The notes under the pieces: model-generated
Told to the model about the DNA's origin: nothing
The model's database searches: none
Seen by the model: the letters and a program-made list of their open reading frames with translations, nothing else
Assembly: GCA_018824085.1 (NCBI GenBank)
Contig: JAHJHI010000039.1
Span: 62,001 to 126,000 of the forward strand
Source of the DNA: Gammaproteobacteria bacterium
Lineage (GTDB): Bacteria; Pseudomonadota; Gammaproteobacteria; Burkholderiales; Rhodocyclaceae
Length of the DNA stretch: 64,000 nucleotides
Direction of reading: 5' to 3'
Made by a program: the position numbers and the translations under genes
Shown here: positions 1-9,599 of the stretch, piece after piece
Layout of the letters: every line of letters starts with the position of its first letter
Position numbering within the stretch: the stretch's first letter is position 1

Positions 1-323
1 CGCTGCGGATCGGCGTCGAGGAAGCGCCCGTGCACGCCCGCGCCGGCATTGTTTATGAGGACGTCGATGGACAGTCCGTGCGCGTCGGTACGCCGCTTCA
101 GTTCCGCCGCCGCGCCTTCCGCCGCGAGATCGATGCCTTCGACCACGACCCTCGTGTGGTGAGCGGTGCGCAGCGCCTCGGCCAGTTCCTCCATCGGCCC
201 GGTCCGGCGCGCGGCCAGCACCAGCCGCATGCGCTGGCGCGCAAGGATGTGCGCAAACTCCACGCCGAAACCGCTCGACGCGCCGGTGATCAGCGCCCAG
301 CTACCGCCGCTCGTGTTGTCCAT
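1..323 (-). CDS. Short-chain dehydrogenase/reductase, N-terminal part (gene runs off the left edge)
   Basis: Only the first ~107 residues are in the window. They show the SDR Rossmann start (ALITGASSGFG, about residues 10-20, TGxxxGxG) and the NNAG motif near residue 92, so this is an NAD(P)-dependent oxidoreductase of the classical SDR family; substrate unknown. The ATG at 323 lies directly before an MDNTSGGSWAL start. It follows the RND pump gene in the same direction with a 23-bp gap and could be its distal operon member. Confidence 0.8.
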   Translation of the reverse strand, partial: MDNTSGGSWALITGASSGFGVEFAHILARQRMRLVLAARRTGPMEELAEALRTAHHTRVVVEGIDLAAEGAAAELKRRTDAHGLSIDVLINNAGAGVHGRFLDADPQ

Positions 324-346
324 GCGAAGCTCCGTATCGAAATCTG

Positions 347-3300
347 TCAGGCCGGGCTGGCGAGCGAGCGCTCCGCGACGTCCGCCGGCGGCGGTGTCAC
401 ACGGAACCAGAGCGCGTACAGCGCGGGAAGAAACAGCAGCGTGAGCACGGTCCCGAGCGCCGTACCGCCGATCAGCGTATAGGCCAGCGCGCCCCAGAAG
501 GACGAGGTGGTCAGCGGGATGAAAGCCAGCACGGCCGCCACCGCAGTCAGCACGACCGGCCGGGCGCGCTGCACGGTGGCTTCGACGACCGCTTGATAGC
601 GGTCCATGCCGCCGGCCCGGTTCACTTCGATCTGGCCGACCAGTATGAGCGTATTGCGCATCAGGATGCCGGCCAGTCCGATCAGGCCGAGGATGGCGTT
701 GAAGCCGAAGGGCTGGTCGAAAGCGAGCAGCATCGGCACGGCGCCGACCAGTCCGAGCGGCGCGGTCAGGAACACCATGATCATCGCGGAGAACGAGCGC
801 ACCTGGAGCATGATCACCGTGAGCATCAGCAGCAGCATGAGCGGAAACACGGCGCCCAGCGCACGGTTCGCCTTGGCGCTTTCCTCGATGGCGCCGCCGG
901 TGTCCACGCGGTAGCCGGGCGGCAGCGCGGCACGCAGTCCGGCGAGCTGCGCCTCGACCTCGGCCGACACGTCCGGCGGCTGCATGTGCTCGGCGATGTC
1001 GCCGTGCACGTCTATCGTCGGCCGGCGGTCGCGCCGCAGCAGTATCGGGTCTTCCGGGTGCACCGTGGCGTGCCCGATCTGGTCCAGCGGAATGCGCCGG
1101 CCGTCCGCCGCGATCAGCGACAGCGCCGACAGGCTGGCCGGGTCGCTGCGGTCCCAGCCGGCACCGCGCACCACGACGGACACGGCGCGGATGTCCTCCC
1201 TCAGTTCGGTCACCTTCACGCCATCGAGCAGCATCTGCAGCTGCTGCGACGCCTCGGCCGGCGTCAGCCCTATCTGGCGCAGCCGTTGCTGATCCAGCTC
1301 GAAGTGCAGCGTCGGCACGCGCTCGCCCCAGTCATGGCTGACGTCGCGCATGTGCGGGTTGGCGCGCAGCACCGCCTCAACGTCGGCGGCAATGGCGCGC
1401 AGGCGTTCCACGTCCGGCCCGCTCACGCGGAATGACACCGGGAAGCGCACGGGCGGCCCGAACAGCAGCTGCGTCACGCGCACGCGCGCCTCCGGCGCCA
1501 GCCCGTCGCGGATGCGCTCGCGCAGGCGCTGCTTGAGCGCCTCGCGCTCGAGCGCACCGGGCGTCAGCACGACCAGCTTCGCGAACGCCGGATCGGGCAG
1601 TTCCTGCGCCAGCGAGAAGAAGAATCGCGGCGCGCCCTGGCCGACATAGGCGGTCACGATGCGCGCCTCCGGCTGCGGCAGCAGCCACTGTTCGATCTTC
1701 TCCACCGCGCGTTGCGTGGCCGCGATGTCCGAGCCGTGCGGCATGCGCACCTCCACGATCAGCTCCGGACGTTCCGACACCGGGAAGAACTGCTTCTTCA
1801 CGACCGCCATGCCGCCGACGGCGGCGGCGAACAGCGCCAGCACGACGAACGCGACGACACCCTTGCGCTGCACGCACCCGGCGACGATGGCGCGGAAGCG
1901 CCGGTAGCGCGGCGTGTCGTAGATGGCCGCGCCGCCACCGGCGACCGGCCGGATGTCGGGCAGCAGCTTCACGCCGAGATAGGGCGTAAACACGACCGCC
2001 ACCAGCCAGGACATGACGAGCGAAAAACCGACGATCCAGAAGATGTTGCCCGCGTATTCGCCGGCGCTCGACGCGGCGAAGCCGACCGGCATCAGGCCGA
2101 TGATGGTGACCACGGTACCGGCCAGCATGGGCGCCGCGGTGACCGACCACGCGTGGGCGGCCGCTTCGACCCGCGCCATGCCCTCTTCCATCTTCACCAC
2201 CATCATTTCGATGGCGATGATCGCGTCATCGACCAGCAGGCCGAGCGACAGGATGAGCGCGCCCAGCGTGATGCGGTCGAATTCACGGTGCGTCGTCAGC
2301 ATGATGATGAACACCGTCGCCAGCGTCAGCGGCACCGCGGCCGCCACCACGATGCCCTCGCGCCAGCCCAGCGCAAGAAAGCTCACGCCCATGACGACGG
2401 CCAGCGCGACGAAGAACTTCAGCATGAATTCGTCCACCGCCTGCGTGATGTTGACCGCCTGGTCCGACACCTTGGTGAAGCTCAGACCCAGCGGCAGTTC
2501 ATGCGCGATCGCGGCTTCCTCTCGGTTGAGCGCCTGGCCGAGGTCCAGCCCGTTCCAGCCCGGCTGCATGACGACGCCGATCAACAGCGCGGGTTCGCCC
2601 TCGTGACGGATCAGGAAGGTGGCCGGGTCTTCGTAGCCGCGGCTGATGTCCGCGATGTCGCCCAACCGGAAGGTGCGCGTGCCGGCGCGCACCGGCGTGT
2701 CGCGCAGCGCGTCGGCATCGGCGTAGGCGCCGTCCAGGCGCAGGAACACGCGCGGCCCGTCGGTGCCGACCGAGCCGGCCGGCGTCAGCGCGTTCTGCTG
2801 CACCAGCGCGGCCATGATGTCGCGCGCGTCGATGCCCAGCGTGGCCAGTTTTTCGTAGGACAGATCGACGTGCACCCGCTCTGGACGCTCGCCGATGATG
2901 CGCACCTTGTTCACGCCCGGCACCGCGAGCAGACGGTCGCGCAGCACCTCCGCCTCGCGCACCAGCATGCGTTGCGGCAGCCGGTGCGCCTTGAGCGCGT
3001 ACAGCGCGAAGTTGACGTCGGAGAACTCGTCGTTGATGAAGGGGCCGAGCACGCCGGCCGGCAGCAGCCGTGCCTCGTCGCCCATCTTCTTGCGCGCCTG
3101 GTAGAACTGTTCCGCCACCTGCGACGGCGGCGTCGAATCCTTGAGCGTCAGCGTCGTGAACATCAGCCCCGGGCGCGTGAATGTTTCGGCCCGGTCGTAC
3201 CACTGCAATTCCTGCAGCCGCTTCTCCAGCGGCTCGGCAACGAGCTCCTGCATCTGTTGCGCGGTGGCTCCCGGCCAGGCCGCGGCCAGCGTCATCACCT

Positions 3301-3436
3301 TGATCGTGAATGACGGGTCTTCCGCGCGCCCGAGCCGGAAGAAGGAATAGGTGCCGGCGACTGCCACGGCGCAGATCAGGAACAGCGTGACCGCCTGTTC
3401 GCGCACCGCCAGCGCCGACAGGTTGAAGCGGGTCAC
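347..3436 (-). CDS. RND efflux transporter, inner-membrane permease (AcrB/MexF-like)
   Basis: 1029 residues, the usual length of a proton-driven RND drug pump subunit. An N-terminal membrane segment is followed by a large periplasmic region, a block of membrane helices containing the LLVDDAIIAIEMM proton-relay motif (paired Asp, about residues 405-410), a second periplasmic region and a C-terminal helix block. Its start overlaps the adaptor gene's stop by 4 bp (3433-3436), so adaptor and pump are translationally coupled. With the outer-membrane factor at 5317 it should form a tripartite exporter. Substrate cannot be read from the sequence. Confidence 0.95.
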   Translation of the reverse strand: MTRFNLSALAVREQAVTLFLICAVAVAGTYSFFRLGRAEDPSFTIKVMTLAAAWPGATAQQMQELVAEPLEKRLQELQWYDRAETFTRPGLMFTTLTLKDSTPPSQVAEQFYQARKKMGDEARLLPAGVLGPFINDEFSDVNFALYALKAHRLPQRMLVREAEVLRDRLLAVPGVNKVRIIGERPERVHVDLSYEKLATLGIDARDIMAALVQQNALTPAGSVGTDGPRVFLRLDGAYADADALRDTPVRAGTRTFRLGDIADISRGYEDPATFLIRHEGEPALLIGVVMQPGWNGLDLGQALNREEAAIAHELPLGLSFTKVSDQAVNITQAVDEFMLKFFVALAVVMGVSFLALGWREGIVVAAAVPLTLATVFIIMLTTHREFDRITLGALILSLGLLVDDAIIAIEMMVVKMEEGMARVEAAAHAWSVTAAPMLAGTVVTIIGLMPVGFAASSAGEYAGNIFWIVGFSLVMSWLVAVVFTPYLGVKLLPDIRPVAGGGAAIYDTPRYRRFRAIVAGCVQRKGVVAFVVLALFAAAVGGMAVVKKQFFPVSERPELIVEVRMPHGSDIAATQRAVEKIEQWLLPQPEARIVTAYVGQGAPRFFFSLAQELPDPAFAKLVVLTPGALEREALKQRLRERIRDGLAPEARVRVTQLLFGPPVRFPVSFRVSGPDVERLRAIAADVEAVLRANPHMRDVSHDWGERVPTLHFELDQQRLRQIGLTPAEASQQLQMLLDGVKVTELREDIRAVSVVVRGAGWDRSDPASLSALSLIAADGRRIPLDQIGHATVHPEDPILLRRDRRPTIDVHGDIAEHMQPPDVSAEVEAQLAGLRAALPPGYRVDTGGAIEESAKANRALGAVFPLMLLLMLTVIMLQVRSFSAMIMVFLTAPLGLVGAVPMLLAFDQPFGFNAILGLIGLAGILMRNTLILVGQIEVNRAGGMDRYQAVVEATVQRARPVVLTAVAAVLAFIPLTTSSFWGALAYTLIGGTALGTVLTLLFLPALYALWFRVTPPPADVAERSLASPA

Positions 3437-4521
3437 GGACGCCCCCCGATCGGCGCGACCGCGCGCACCTGCTGGCCTTCATGCAGCAGCTGCGCCCCCA
3501 TCGCGACGATGCGCTCGCCCGGTGCGAGACCGGCCGAGACCGACGCCGTCTCGGCCTGCATCTGCGCCACCGTGACCGCACGGAAGGTGACCGACGTGCC
3601 GGCCTCATCGACGACCCATACACCGTGGCCCTGACCGCCGTCGTGCAGCGCGGCCAGCGGCACATGCACGACGCCATCGGCGTGCGATGCGGCGAGCTGC
3701 AGCGTGACGGTGGCACCGAGCGGCGCCTGCGCCGCGGCACCGTCGAGCACGTAGCGCGCCTCGAACGTGCGGCTGTGCGGATCAGCCGCGTCCGACAACT
3801 GGCGCAGCCGCGCGCCGAACGCCTGTCCGGGCAGGCCGGGCAGGCTGGCCCGCGCAACCGAACCGGGCGCCGGGCGTACCGACTCCGGCAGGTTGACCAG
3901 CGCCTCGCGCTGTCCGGTGCGCGCCAGCCGCAACACCGGCTCGCCGGCCCGCACGACCTGCCCCGGCTCCGCCAGCACATCGACGACGACGCCGTCCGCA
4001 TCCGCGGCGAGCACGGCATAGCCGCGCTGGTTGCGCGCCACATGCTGCTGCGCCTCGGCCGCATCCACCTGCGCCCGGGCGCTGTCCGCCGCGGCGCGCG
4101 CCAGCTCGTAGGCCTGTGTGGATATCGCGCCCTGGCTCACGAGGCCGCGCAGGCGAACCTCGTCGGCCTGCGCCTGGTGTGCGCGTGCGCGCGCCGCGCT
4201 CACGGCGGCGGCCTGCGCATCGAGCGCCAGCGCCAGATCCGCGCCATCCAGACGCATCAGCGGCTGGCCGCGACGGACGGCCTGACCGACATCGACCAGC
4301 CGCTCGGTCACCTTGCCGGCCACGCGAAAACCGAGATCGCTCTGCACGCGCGCTGCGACGACGCCGGTATAGCGCTGCGTCATCGCACCGTCCGCCGTCA
4401 CCCGCACGACGCTGACCGTCGGCGCTTCCGTCCGGGGATCGGGATCGGCCGGGCGGGAGCAGGCGGCGAGCAGTGTGGTCGCCGCAACAAGGGCGGCGAT
4501 GGAGGCGGGACGTGAGGACAT
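3433..4521 (-). CDS. RND efflux periplasmic adaptor (membrane fusion protein), lipoprotein
   Basis: 362 residues with a lipoprotein signal (TTLLAAC, lipidated Cys21) and the HlyD/AcrA layout: barrel-sandwich halves around residues 50-75 and 155-195 separated by an Ala/Gln-rich alpha-hairpin with coiled-coil character, then a beta-barrel. It links the inner-membrane pump to the outer-membrane channel. The gene lies downstream of the TetR gene in the same direction, with two ACAAGTAAC repeats in the 81-bp gap, and overlaps the RND gene by 4 bp. Confidence 0.93.
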   Translation of the reverse strand: MSSRPASIAALVAATTLLAACSRPADPDPRTEAPTVSVVRVTADGAMTQRYTGVVAARVQSDLGFRVAGKVTERLVDVGQAVRRGQPLMRLDGADLALALDAQAAAVSAARARAHQAQADEVRLRGLVSQGAISTQAYELARAAADSARAQVDAAEAQQHVARNQRGYAVLAADADGVVVDVLAEPGQVVRAGEPVLRLARTGQREALVNLPESVRPAPGSVARASLPGLPGQAFGARLRQLSDAADPHSRTFEARYVLDGAAAQAPLGATVTLQLAASHADGVVHVPLAALHDGGQGHGVWVVDEAGTSVTFRAVTVAQMQAETASVSAGLAPGERIVAMGAQLLHEGQQVRAVAPIGGRP

Positions 4522-4560
4522 GAAAAAGGCGCTCGCGAACAGGGAGCGCCGAGTTTCGTC

Positions 4561-4588
4561 ACAAGTAACGATTATGTCAACAAGTAAC
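4561..4588. promoter_or_regulatory. Two direct ACAAGTAAC repeats, candidate TetR operator before the adaptor gene
   Basis: ACAAGTAAC occurs at 4561-4569 and again at 4580-4588, 19 bp apart, in an AT-rich gap between tetR and the adaptor gene. The same core recurs on the other side of tetR at 5271. The match between the two regulated gaps suggests an operator for the local TetR protein; this is inference. Confidence 0.5.
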
Positions 4589-4602
4589 TCTTTAATTTTT
4601 GA

Positions 4603-5235
4603 CTATGGTGCAAGGCTGCGCAGCACCAGCGACGACACCGCTGCCGCATTGTCCGCAATCTGTTCCTGCGGGTTCTGCGCCAGCAGCACCGGATGGGAAA
4701 ACGGCGCGAGCGTCACGAAGATGGCCCGGCACACTTCATCCAGCGGCGTCTTGCGTTCGAACTCGCCGCGCTCGCGCCCGTCGACGACGATCAGGCGCAG
4801 CGCATCGGCGATGGCGGCCTTGTGCCAGGCCACGGAACTCCAGCCCTCGCTGACCGCCGCCACCACGATGTCGTGCAGCTTGCGTTCGTTGAAGAAGAGC
4901 GCAAATCCCTGTTCATGAAGGCATTTATAGAACCGCCTGAGACGCTCGCAGGCCGGGGAATCGTCCGTGGCGATGGCCATGAGCTGGTCGTCGATGCGCT
5001 TGAGCGTCATCAGGCAGACCGCCTCGCCGATGGCCTGTTTCGATTCGAAGAAGCGGTAGACGTAGGCGCTGGACACGTCGATGGCGCGCGCCAGATCGGC
5101 CACCGTCGTTTTCTGGTAACCGTAGTGACGGAAGTGCTCGTCGGCAGCGGCGATGATCTGCTCGCGCCGCTCGTGCTCCGCCGGGCCGCGCTGCCCGGTG
5201 GCCGGCGCGCTGTCGTGTTCGGGACGTTCACTCAT
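4603..5235 (-). CDS. TetR/AcrR-family regulator of the efflux locus
   Basis: 210 residues from the ATG at 5235. The N-terminal TetR helix-turn-helix is clear (TTVADLARAIDVSSAYVYRF, about residues 40-60), followed by a variable ligand-binding half. A longer frame starting at 5298 would run through the intergenic operator palindrome, so the start at 5235 (MSERPEHD) is preferred. It sits between the adaptor/RND genes and the divergent OMF/MFS genes, the classical position for a repressor of both; ligand unknown. Confidence 0.88.
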   Translation of the reverse strand: MSERPEHDSAPATGQRGPAEHERREQIIAAADEHFRHYGYQKTTVADLARAIDVSSAYVYRFFESKQAIGEAVCLMTLKRIDDQLMAIATDDSPACERLRRFYKCLHEQGFALFFNERKLHDIVVAAVSEGWSSVAWHKAAIADALRLIVVDGRERGEFERKTPLDEVCRAIFVTLAPFSHPVLLAQNPQEQIADNAAAVSSLVLRSLAP

Positions 5236-5270
5236 GACTTGAAGGTTACAAGCTTGAACGCGGGTTGACA

Positions 5271-5295
5271 ACAAGTTACTGATACATAAACTTGT
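5271..5295. promoter_or_regulatory. Inverted repeat ACAAGTT-N11-AACTTGT, candidate TetR operator
   Basis: Perfect 7-bp arms (5271-5277 and 5289-5295) lie in the divergent gap between tetR and the outer-membrane factor gene. The half-site ACAAGTTAC resembles the ACAAGTAAC repeats at 4561 and 4580. Probably the autoregulatory and divergent operator. Confidence 0.55.
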
Positions 5296-5316
5296 CACTC
5301 CTCACTGGAGTCCGCC

Positions 5317-6816
5317 ATGTCCCTTCTCCCGCACCGCCTGCCGTCGCCCGGCGCCATCGTGCTGCTCAGTCTGGCGCTGGCGGCCTGCACGGTCGGCCCG
5401 GACTACCGGCGCCCGGACGCGCCGGCCGGTGCGGCCTTCAACGGTTCGGCCGCGCTCGCGCAGCGTGCTGCGCCGCCCGGCGCGCGCGACCCTGCACTGT
5501 GGTGGACCGGCTTCAACGATCCGCTGCTGGACCGCGTCGTCGCGCAGGCGCTGGCGCAGAACCTCGATCTCGCCGCGGTCGCCGCGCGGGTGGACCAGGC
5601 GCGCGCGCGCTTCGCCGCGAGCCGCGCCCGGCGCCTGCCTGCCGGTCAGCTGGGTGCCGACGCGGCGGTCGCGCACCAGTCGGTCCAGACCCCGCTCGGG
5701 CGCGTGCTGGACGCCCGGCCCGGCTTCGATCGCAACGGCGAGCAATACGGCCTGAACGCCTTTGCCAGCTGGGATCTCGACCTTGCCGGCGGCCTGAGGC
5801 GCGGCGAGCAGGCGGCCGCCGCCGCGCTGCAGGCAAGCGAGGCGGCGCAGGCGGCGGCGCGGCTGGACATCGTGGCACTGGCGGCCGACACCTATATGAC
5901 GGTGCGCGGGCTGCAGGCACGCCTGGCGCTGGCCCGCGATCAGACAGCCCTGCAGCGCGAACGCGTGCGCCTGACGCGGCTGCAGGTCAGCGGCGGCGTG
6001 GCGGCACCGTTGCAACTGCATCAGGCCGAAGGCGCGCTGACCGAAGTCGAGGCGACGGTGCCCGCGCTGGAAGCGGCACTCGACGCCGCGCTGAACGCAC
6101 TCGACGTGTTGATGGGCGAGGCGCCGGGCAGCTGGCGCGCGCAGCTCGACGCGGCGGCACCGATCCCGACGGCCCCTGCGATCAGCGATGCCGGCGGGCC
6201 GGCCAGCCTGATCCGGCGGCGCCCCGACCTGATGGCCGCCGAGCGGCAACTCGAAGCGGCGAACGCGCGCATCGGCGTCGCGCTGGCCGGCTACTACCCC
6301 CAGCTGTCGCTGTCCGGGCTGCTCGGCTTCGCCACCACGGGCGGCGGCGGCGCGCTGCTGTCCTCGGGTGCGGCGCAGGCGCAGCTGGCCGGCGGACTGC
6401 GCTGGCGCCTGTTCGACTTCGGCCGTGTCGATGCCGATTTGGCGGCAGCGCGCGGTGGCGAGGCGATCGCGCTCGCGGACTACCGGCAGGCGGTGCTGCG
6501 CGCCAGCGAGGATGTCGAGAACGCGCTGACGGCGCTGGTCAAGCGCGAGGTGCAGGCACGCACGCTGGCGGCCGGCGAACAGTCCTTCGTACAGGCGCGC
6601 GCCCAGACGCAGGCCGCCTACGACGGCGGGGCGCTCAGCCTGCTGGACGTGCTGGACGCGGACGCGCGCCTGCTGCACAGCCGCGACGCGCTGATCCAGG
6701 CGCGCACCGGCGCCGCGCGGGCCGCCGTCGCATCGTTCCGCGCACTCGGCGGCGGCTGGAACGACGGCAATGTCGCGCCGCCTGACGCGACCGTCGCACG
6801 ACAGGGCGCGCGCTGA
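5317..6816 (+). CDS. Outer-membrane efflux factor, NodT family lipoprotein
   Basis: 499 residues. A lipoprotein signal (SLALAAC, Cys24) is followed by the family start TVGPDYRRPDAPA, then two repeated halves rich in Ala/Gln helices (OEP domains) typical of TolC/NodT trimeric channels. A CTGGAG Shine-Dalgarno lies 8 bp upstream of the ATG. Divergent from tetR and followed 2 bp later by the MFS gene; it probably serves the RND pump, the MFS pump, or both. Confidence 0.92.
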   Translation: MSLLPHRLPSPGAIVLLSLALAACTVGPDYRRPDAPAGAAFNGSAALAQRAAPPGARDPALWWTGFNDPLLDRVVAQALAQNLDLAAVAARVDQARARFAASRARRLPAGQLGADAAVAHQSVQTPLGRVLDARPGFDRNGEQYGLNAFASWDLDLAGGLRRGEQAAAAALQASEAAQAAARLDIVALAADTYMTVRGLQARLALARDQTALQRERVRLTRLQVSGGVAAPLQLHQAEGALTEVEATVPALEAALDAALNALDVLMGEAPGSWRAQLDAAAPIPTAPAISDAGGPASLIRRRPDLMAAERQLEAANARIGVALAGYYPQLSLSGLLGFATTGGGGALLSSGAAQAQLAGGLRWRLFDFGRVDADLAAARGGEAIALADYRQAVLRASEDVENALTALVKREVQARTLAAGEQSFVQARAQTQAAYDGGALSLLDVLDADARLLHSRDALIQARTGAARAAVASFRALGGGWNDGNVAPPDATVARQGAR

Positions 6817-6818
6817 AC

Positions 6819-8216
6819 ATGACGTCATCGCCCCGCTCCCCCTGGCCGATTTTCTTCATCGCCTGCATCGCGGTGTTTCTCGTGTCGCTCGACGGCACCA
6901 TGCTGTTCGCCGCCTTCGGCGCGCTGCGCGCCGGCTTTCCGCAGGCCGGGGCCGGCGACCTGTCCTGGGTGCTGAATGCCTACACCGTCGTCTACGCCGC
7001 GCTGCTGGTGCCGGCCGGACGGTTGGCCGACCGCTACGGACGCAAGCGCATGTTCCTCGTCGGCGTCGCCCTCTTCCTGCTGTCGTCGCTGCTGTGCGGC
7101 CTGTCGTCCTCGCTGGCGCTGCTGGTCGGCGCGCGCGTGCTGCAGGCCATCGGCGCCGCGCTGCTCACGCCTTCGTCGCTGTCCATCGTGCTGGCCGCTT
7201 TTCCGCAGGGGCGGCGCGCCATCGCGGTCAGCCTGTGGGGCGCGGTCGGCGGCCTTGCGGCGGCCATCGGCCCGAGCCTGGGTTCCTGGGTGGTGGACGC
7301 CTGGGGCTGGCCCTGGGCCTTCTTCCTCAACCTGCCGCTCGGCCTGTTGTCGCTGTGGCGCGGCGCGCACGTGCTGGTTGAATCGCGCAACCCGGACAAC
7401 GCGGCGCCGCTCGACGTGGTCGGCGTGCTGCTGCTGATCGGCGGCGTCGGCGCCATCGCCTTCGGTCTGGTGCGCGCCGAAGAAGCGGGCTGGCATTCGG
7501 TCATGGTGCCGGCCTGCATCGCGGGAGGTCTGGCCGTGCTCGGGCTGTTCGTCGCGTGGGCGCGGCACACGCCGTCGCCCGCCATCGACCTCACGCTGTT
7601 CGACGACCGCAGCTATCGCTACGTCAACGCGGCGACGCTGAGCTTCGGCGTCGCGTTCGCGCTGATGTTCTTCGGCTTTTTCTTCTTCGTCATGCAGGTG
7701 TGGCACTACCCGCTGCCGCTGGCCGGACTGGCCGCTGCGCCCGGCCCGCTGCTGGTGATTCCGGTCGCCATCATCGCCGGGCGCCATGCCGCGCGCGCCG
7801 GCCATCGCGCGCTGCTGGTCGGCGGCAGCCTCGTCTACGCGTGCGGCGGCCTGTGGTTCTACCTGATGGCGGGACCGGTCGCCGACTACTGGGGCACGTG
7901 GTTCCCCGGCCAGCTGCTCAGCGGCGCCGGCGTCGGCATGGTGCTGCCGTCGCTGTCGGCCGCGGCGGTCGCCCACCTTCCGGGCCACCGCTTCGGCGTC
8001 GGCAGCGCCGTCAATCAGGCGACGCGGCAGATGGGTGGCGTGCTTGGCGTGGCGCTCACCGTCGTGCTGGTCGGCCACGCGCTGCCCACGCTGGCCGACT
8101 TCCGCACGCTCTATCTGTGCCACGTCGGTCTGGCGCTGCTGACCGGACTGCTGTGCCTGCGGGTGGACACCCGGCCACGCGCCGTGGCCGCCACGACCCC
8201 GGCGGTGGCGGCCTGA
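6819..8216 (+). CDS. MFS transporter, DHA2-like (EmrB/QacA type)
   Basis: 465 residues with about 14 hydrophobic helices, the 14-TM DHA2 architecture. The loop 2-3 signature (LADRYGRKRMFLVG, about residues 68-81) and a motif-C-like Gly/Pro-rich helix 5 are visible. Proton-coupled drug or metabolite export is the family role. It follows the NodT gene with a 2-bp gap, so the two are co-translated from one transcript. Confidence 0.9.
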   Translation: MTSSPRSPWPIFFIACIAVFLVSLDGTMLFAAFGALRAGFPQAGAGDLSWVLNAYTVVYAALLVPAGRLADRYGRKRMFLVGVALFLLSSLLCGLSSSLALLVGARVLQAIGAALLTPSSLSIVLAAFPQGRRAIAVSLWGAVGGLAAAIGPSLGSWVVDAWGWPWAFFLNLPLGLLSLWRGAHVLVESRNPDNAAPLDVVGVLLLIGGVGAIAFGLVRAEEAGWHSVMVPACIAGGLAVLGLFVAWARHTPSPAIDLTLFDDRSYRYVNAATLSFGVAFALMFFGFFFFVMQVWHYPLPLAGLAAAPGPLLVIPVAIIAGRHAARAGHRALLVGGSLVYACGGLWFYLMAGPVADYWGTWFPGQLLSGAGVGMVLPSLSAAAVAHLPGHRFGVGSAVNQATRQMGGVLGVALTVVLVGHALPTLADFRTLYLCHVGLALLTGLLCLRVDTRPRAVAATTPAVAA

Positions 8217-8287
8217 ACTGCGATGCCGGCACCGGAGCATGCCGGGAGCGCCGCGAGATCGCGTACCGGAGAGAGCGCCTTCGTCCG

Positions 8288-9541
8288 TCAGCCGTAGCGC
8301 TGCCGGGCGACCACGGCGAGGCCGCAGCCGACACTGCCGTACAGATCGCCCTCGACCGCCTGCGCATCCGGAAAGCGCTGCGACAACGCCGCGCGCAGCG
8401 CCGGTACGGCGCTTGATCCACCGGTGAAGAACAGTACGTCGAGCTCGGCTGCGCGCACGCCGGCGTCGTCCAGGCATTGCTGCGCGGCATCACCCACGCG
8501 GGCGATCTCCGCGGCGATCGCCCCTTCGAAGTCGGCGCGCGAGATCGGCACCGTCAGCCCCTGTTCCGCCACGTCCAGATCGAACACGCAGCGCTCGTCG
8601 CCGGACAGCGCAATCTTGGCGGCTTCCGCGCGCATGGCGATCTGGTGACCGCTGCGCTCGCGCACCACGCGCAGCAGCCGGCCGAAACGCAGCGGGTCCG
8701 CCACGTCGAGCAGCATGTCCTGCAGCCCGGCGAGCACGCTGCGGTGGTAGGCGAGGTGGATGGTGTGCCAGGTGGCGAGCTGGAAATACGTCGTGTTGGG
8801 CAGCACCGCGCCGCTGGCGAGCAGCCCGCCCATGCCCAGTTCCGGCATCACGCAGGCGAGCGACAGGCGCTTGTCGAAATCGGTACCGCCGATGTGCACG
8901 CCGCTGGTGCCCAGCAGGTCGCTGCTGCGGTCGGACGCGCGCCGGCGCTCCGGCGACAGGCGCACGAGAGAAAAGTCCGACGTGCCGCCGCCGATGTCGA
9001 CCACCAGCACCAGCGCCTCGCGATCGATGTGCTGTTCGTAGGTGTGCGCGGCGGCAATCGGTTCGAACTGGAAACTCACGTCGCGGAAGCCGAGCCCGCT
9101 GACAATCTGCGCCAGCGTGTCCTCGGCCAGCTTGTCGGCCGCCGCGTCGTCATCGACGAAACGCACCGGCCGCCCCACGACGACGCTTTCGAAGCGGCAG
9201 CCGGCCTCGGCTTCGGCGCGCCGGCGGATCTCGCCCAGAAAGCCGCCTATCAGGTCGCGGAACGACAGGTGACGGCCGCCGACGTCGGTGCCCGCGTCCA
9301 TCAGTCCGCTGCCGAGCAGGCTTTTCATCGAGCGCATCAGGCGCCCTTCGAAGCCTTCGAGGTACTCCTGCAGCGCGACCCGGCCGTAGGCCATCGAGCT
9401 TTCGTCGAGGTTGAAGAACACCGCCGACGGCAGTGTGGGCCGGCCGTCCTCGAGCGCCAGCAGGCGGGCCGTCTGGCCGTCGTGGATGGCGGCAGTGGAA
9501 TTGGACGTACCGAAGTCGATACCGCAGGCCGTGAAGCTCAT
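8288..9541 (-). CDS. Hsp70-family protein, YegD/HscC-like
   Basis: 417 residues from the ATG at 9541, which begins directly before the ATPase phosphate-1 motif GIDFGTSNST; an upstream extension of that frame has no family character. Further Hsp70 ATPase motifs are visible (VLVVDIGGGTSDFSLV; FFTGGSSAVPAL). It lacks a substrate-binding domain, ending at the ATPase fold, as in YegD. Client unknown. Not obviously linked to the nif operons. Confidence 0.85.
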   Translation of the reverse strand: MSFTACGIDFGTSNSTAAIHDGQTARLLALEDGRPTLPSAVFFNLDESSMAYGRVALQEYLEGFEGRLMRSMKSLLGSGLMDAGTDVGGRHLSFRDLIGGFLGEIRRRAEAEAGCRFESVVVGRPVRFVDDDAAADKLAEDTLAQIVSGLGFRDVSFQFEPIAAAHTYEQHIDREALVLVVDIGGGTSDFSLVRLSPERRRASDRSSDLLGTSGVHIGGTDFDKRLSLACVMPELGMGGLLASGAVLPNTTYFQLATWHTIHLAYHRSVLAGLQDMLLDVADPLRFGRLLRVVRERSGHQIAMRAEAAKIALSGDERCVFDLDVAEQGLTVPISRADFEGAIAAEIARVGDAAQQCLDDAGVRAAELDVLFFTGGSSAVPALRAALSQRFPDAQAVEGDLYGSVGCGLAVVARQRYG

Positions 9542-9599
9542 GGAGGAAACGGGGGTGATTGCGCGGGCGGGCGCAGCGTAAGCGGTGAGGCGCGCGCGG

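Noticed and set aside
1712-3313. 533-residue rightward open frame opposite the RND pump gene
   Set aside because: Arg/His-rich composition of an antisense shadow in GC-rich DNA; the leftward frame has clear RND family sequence over its whole length.
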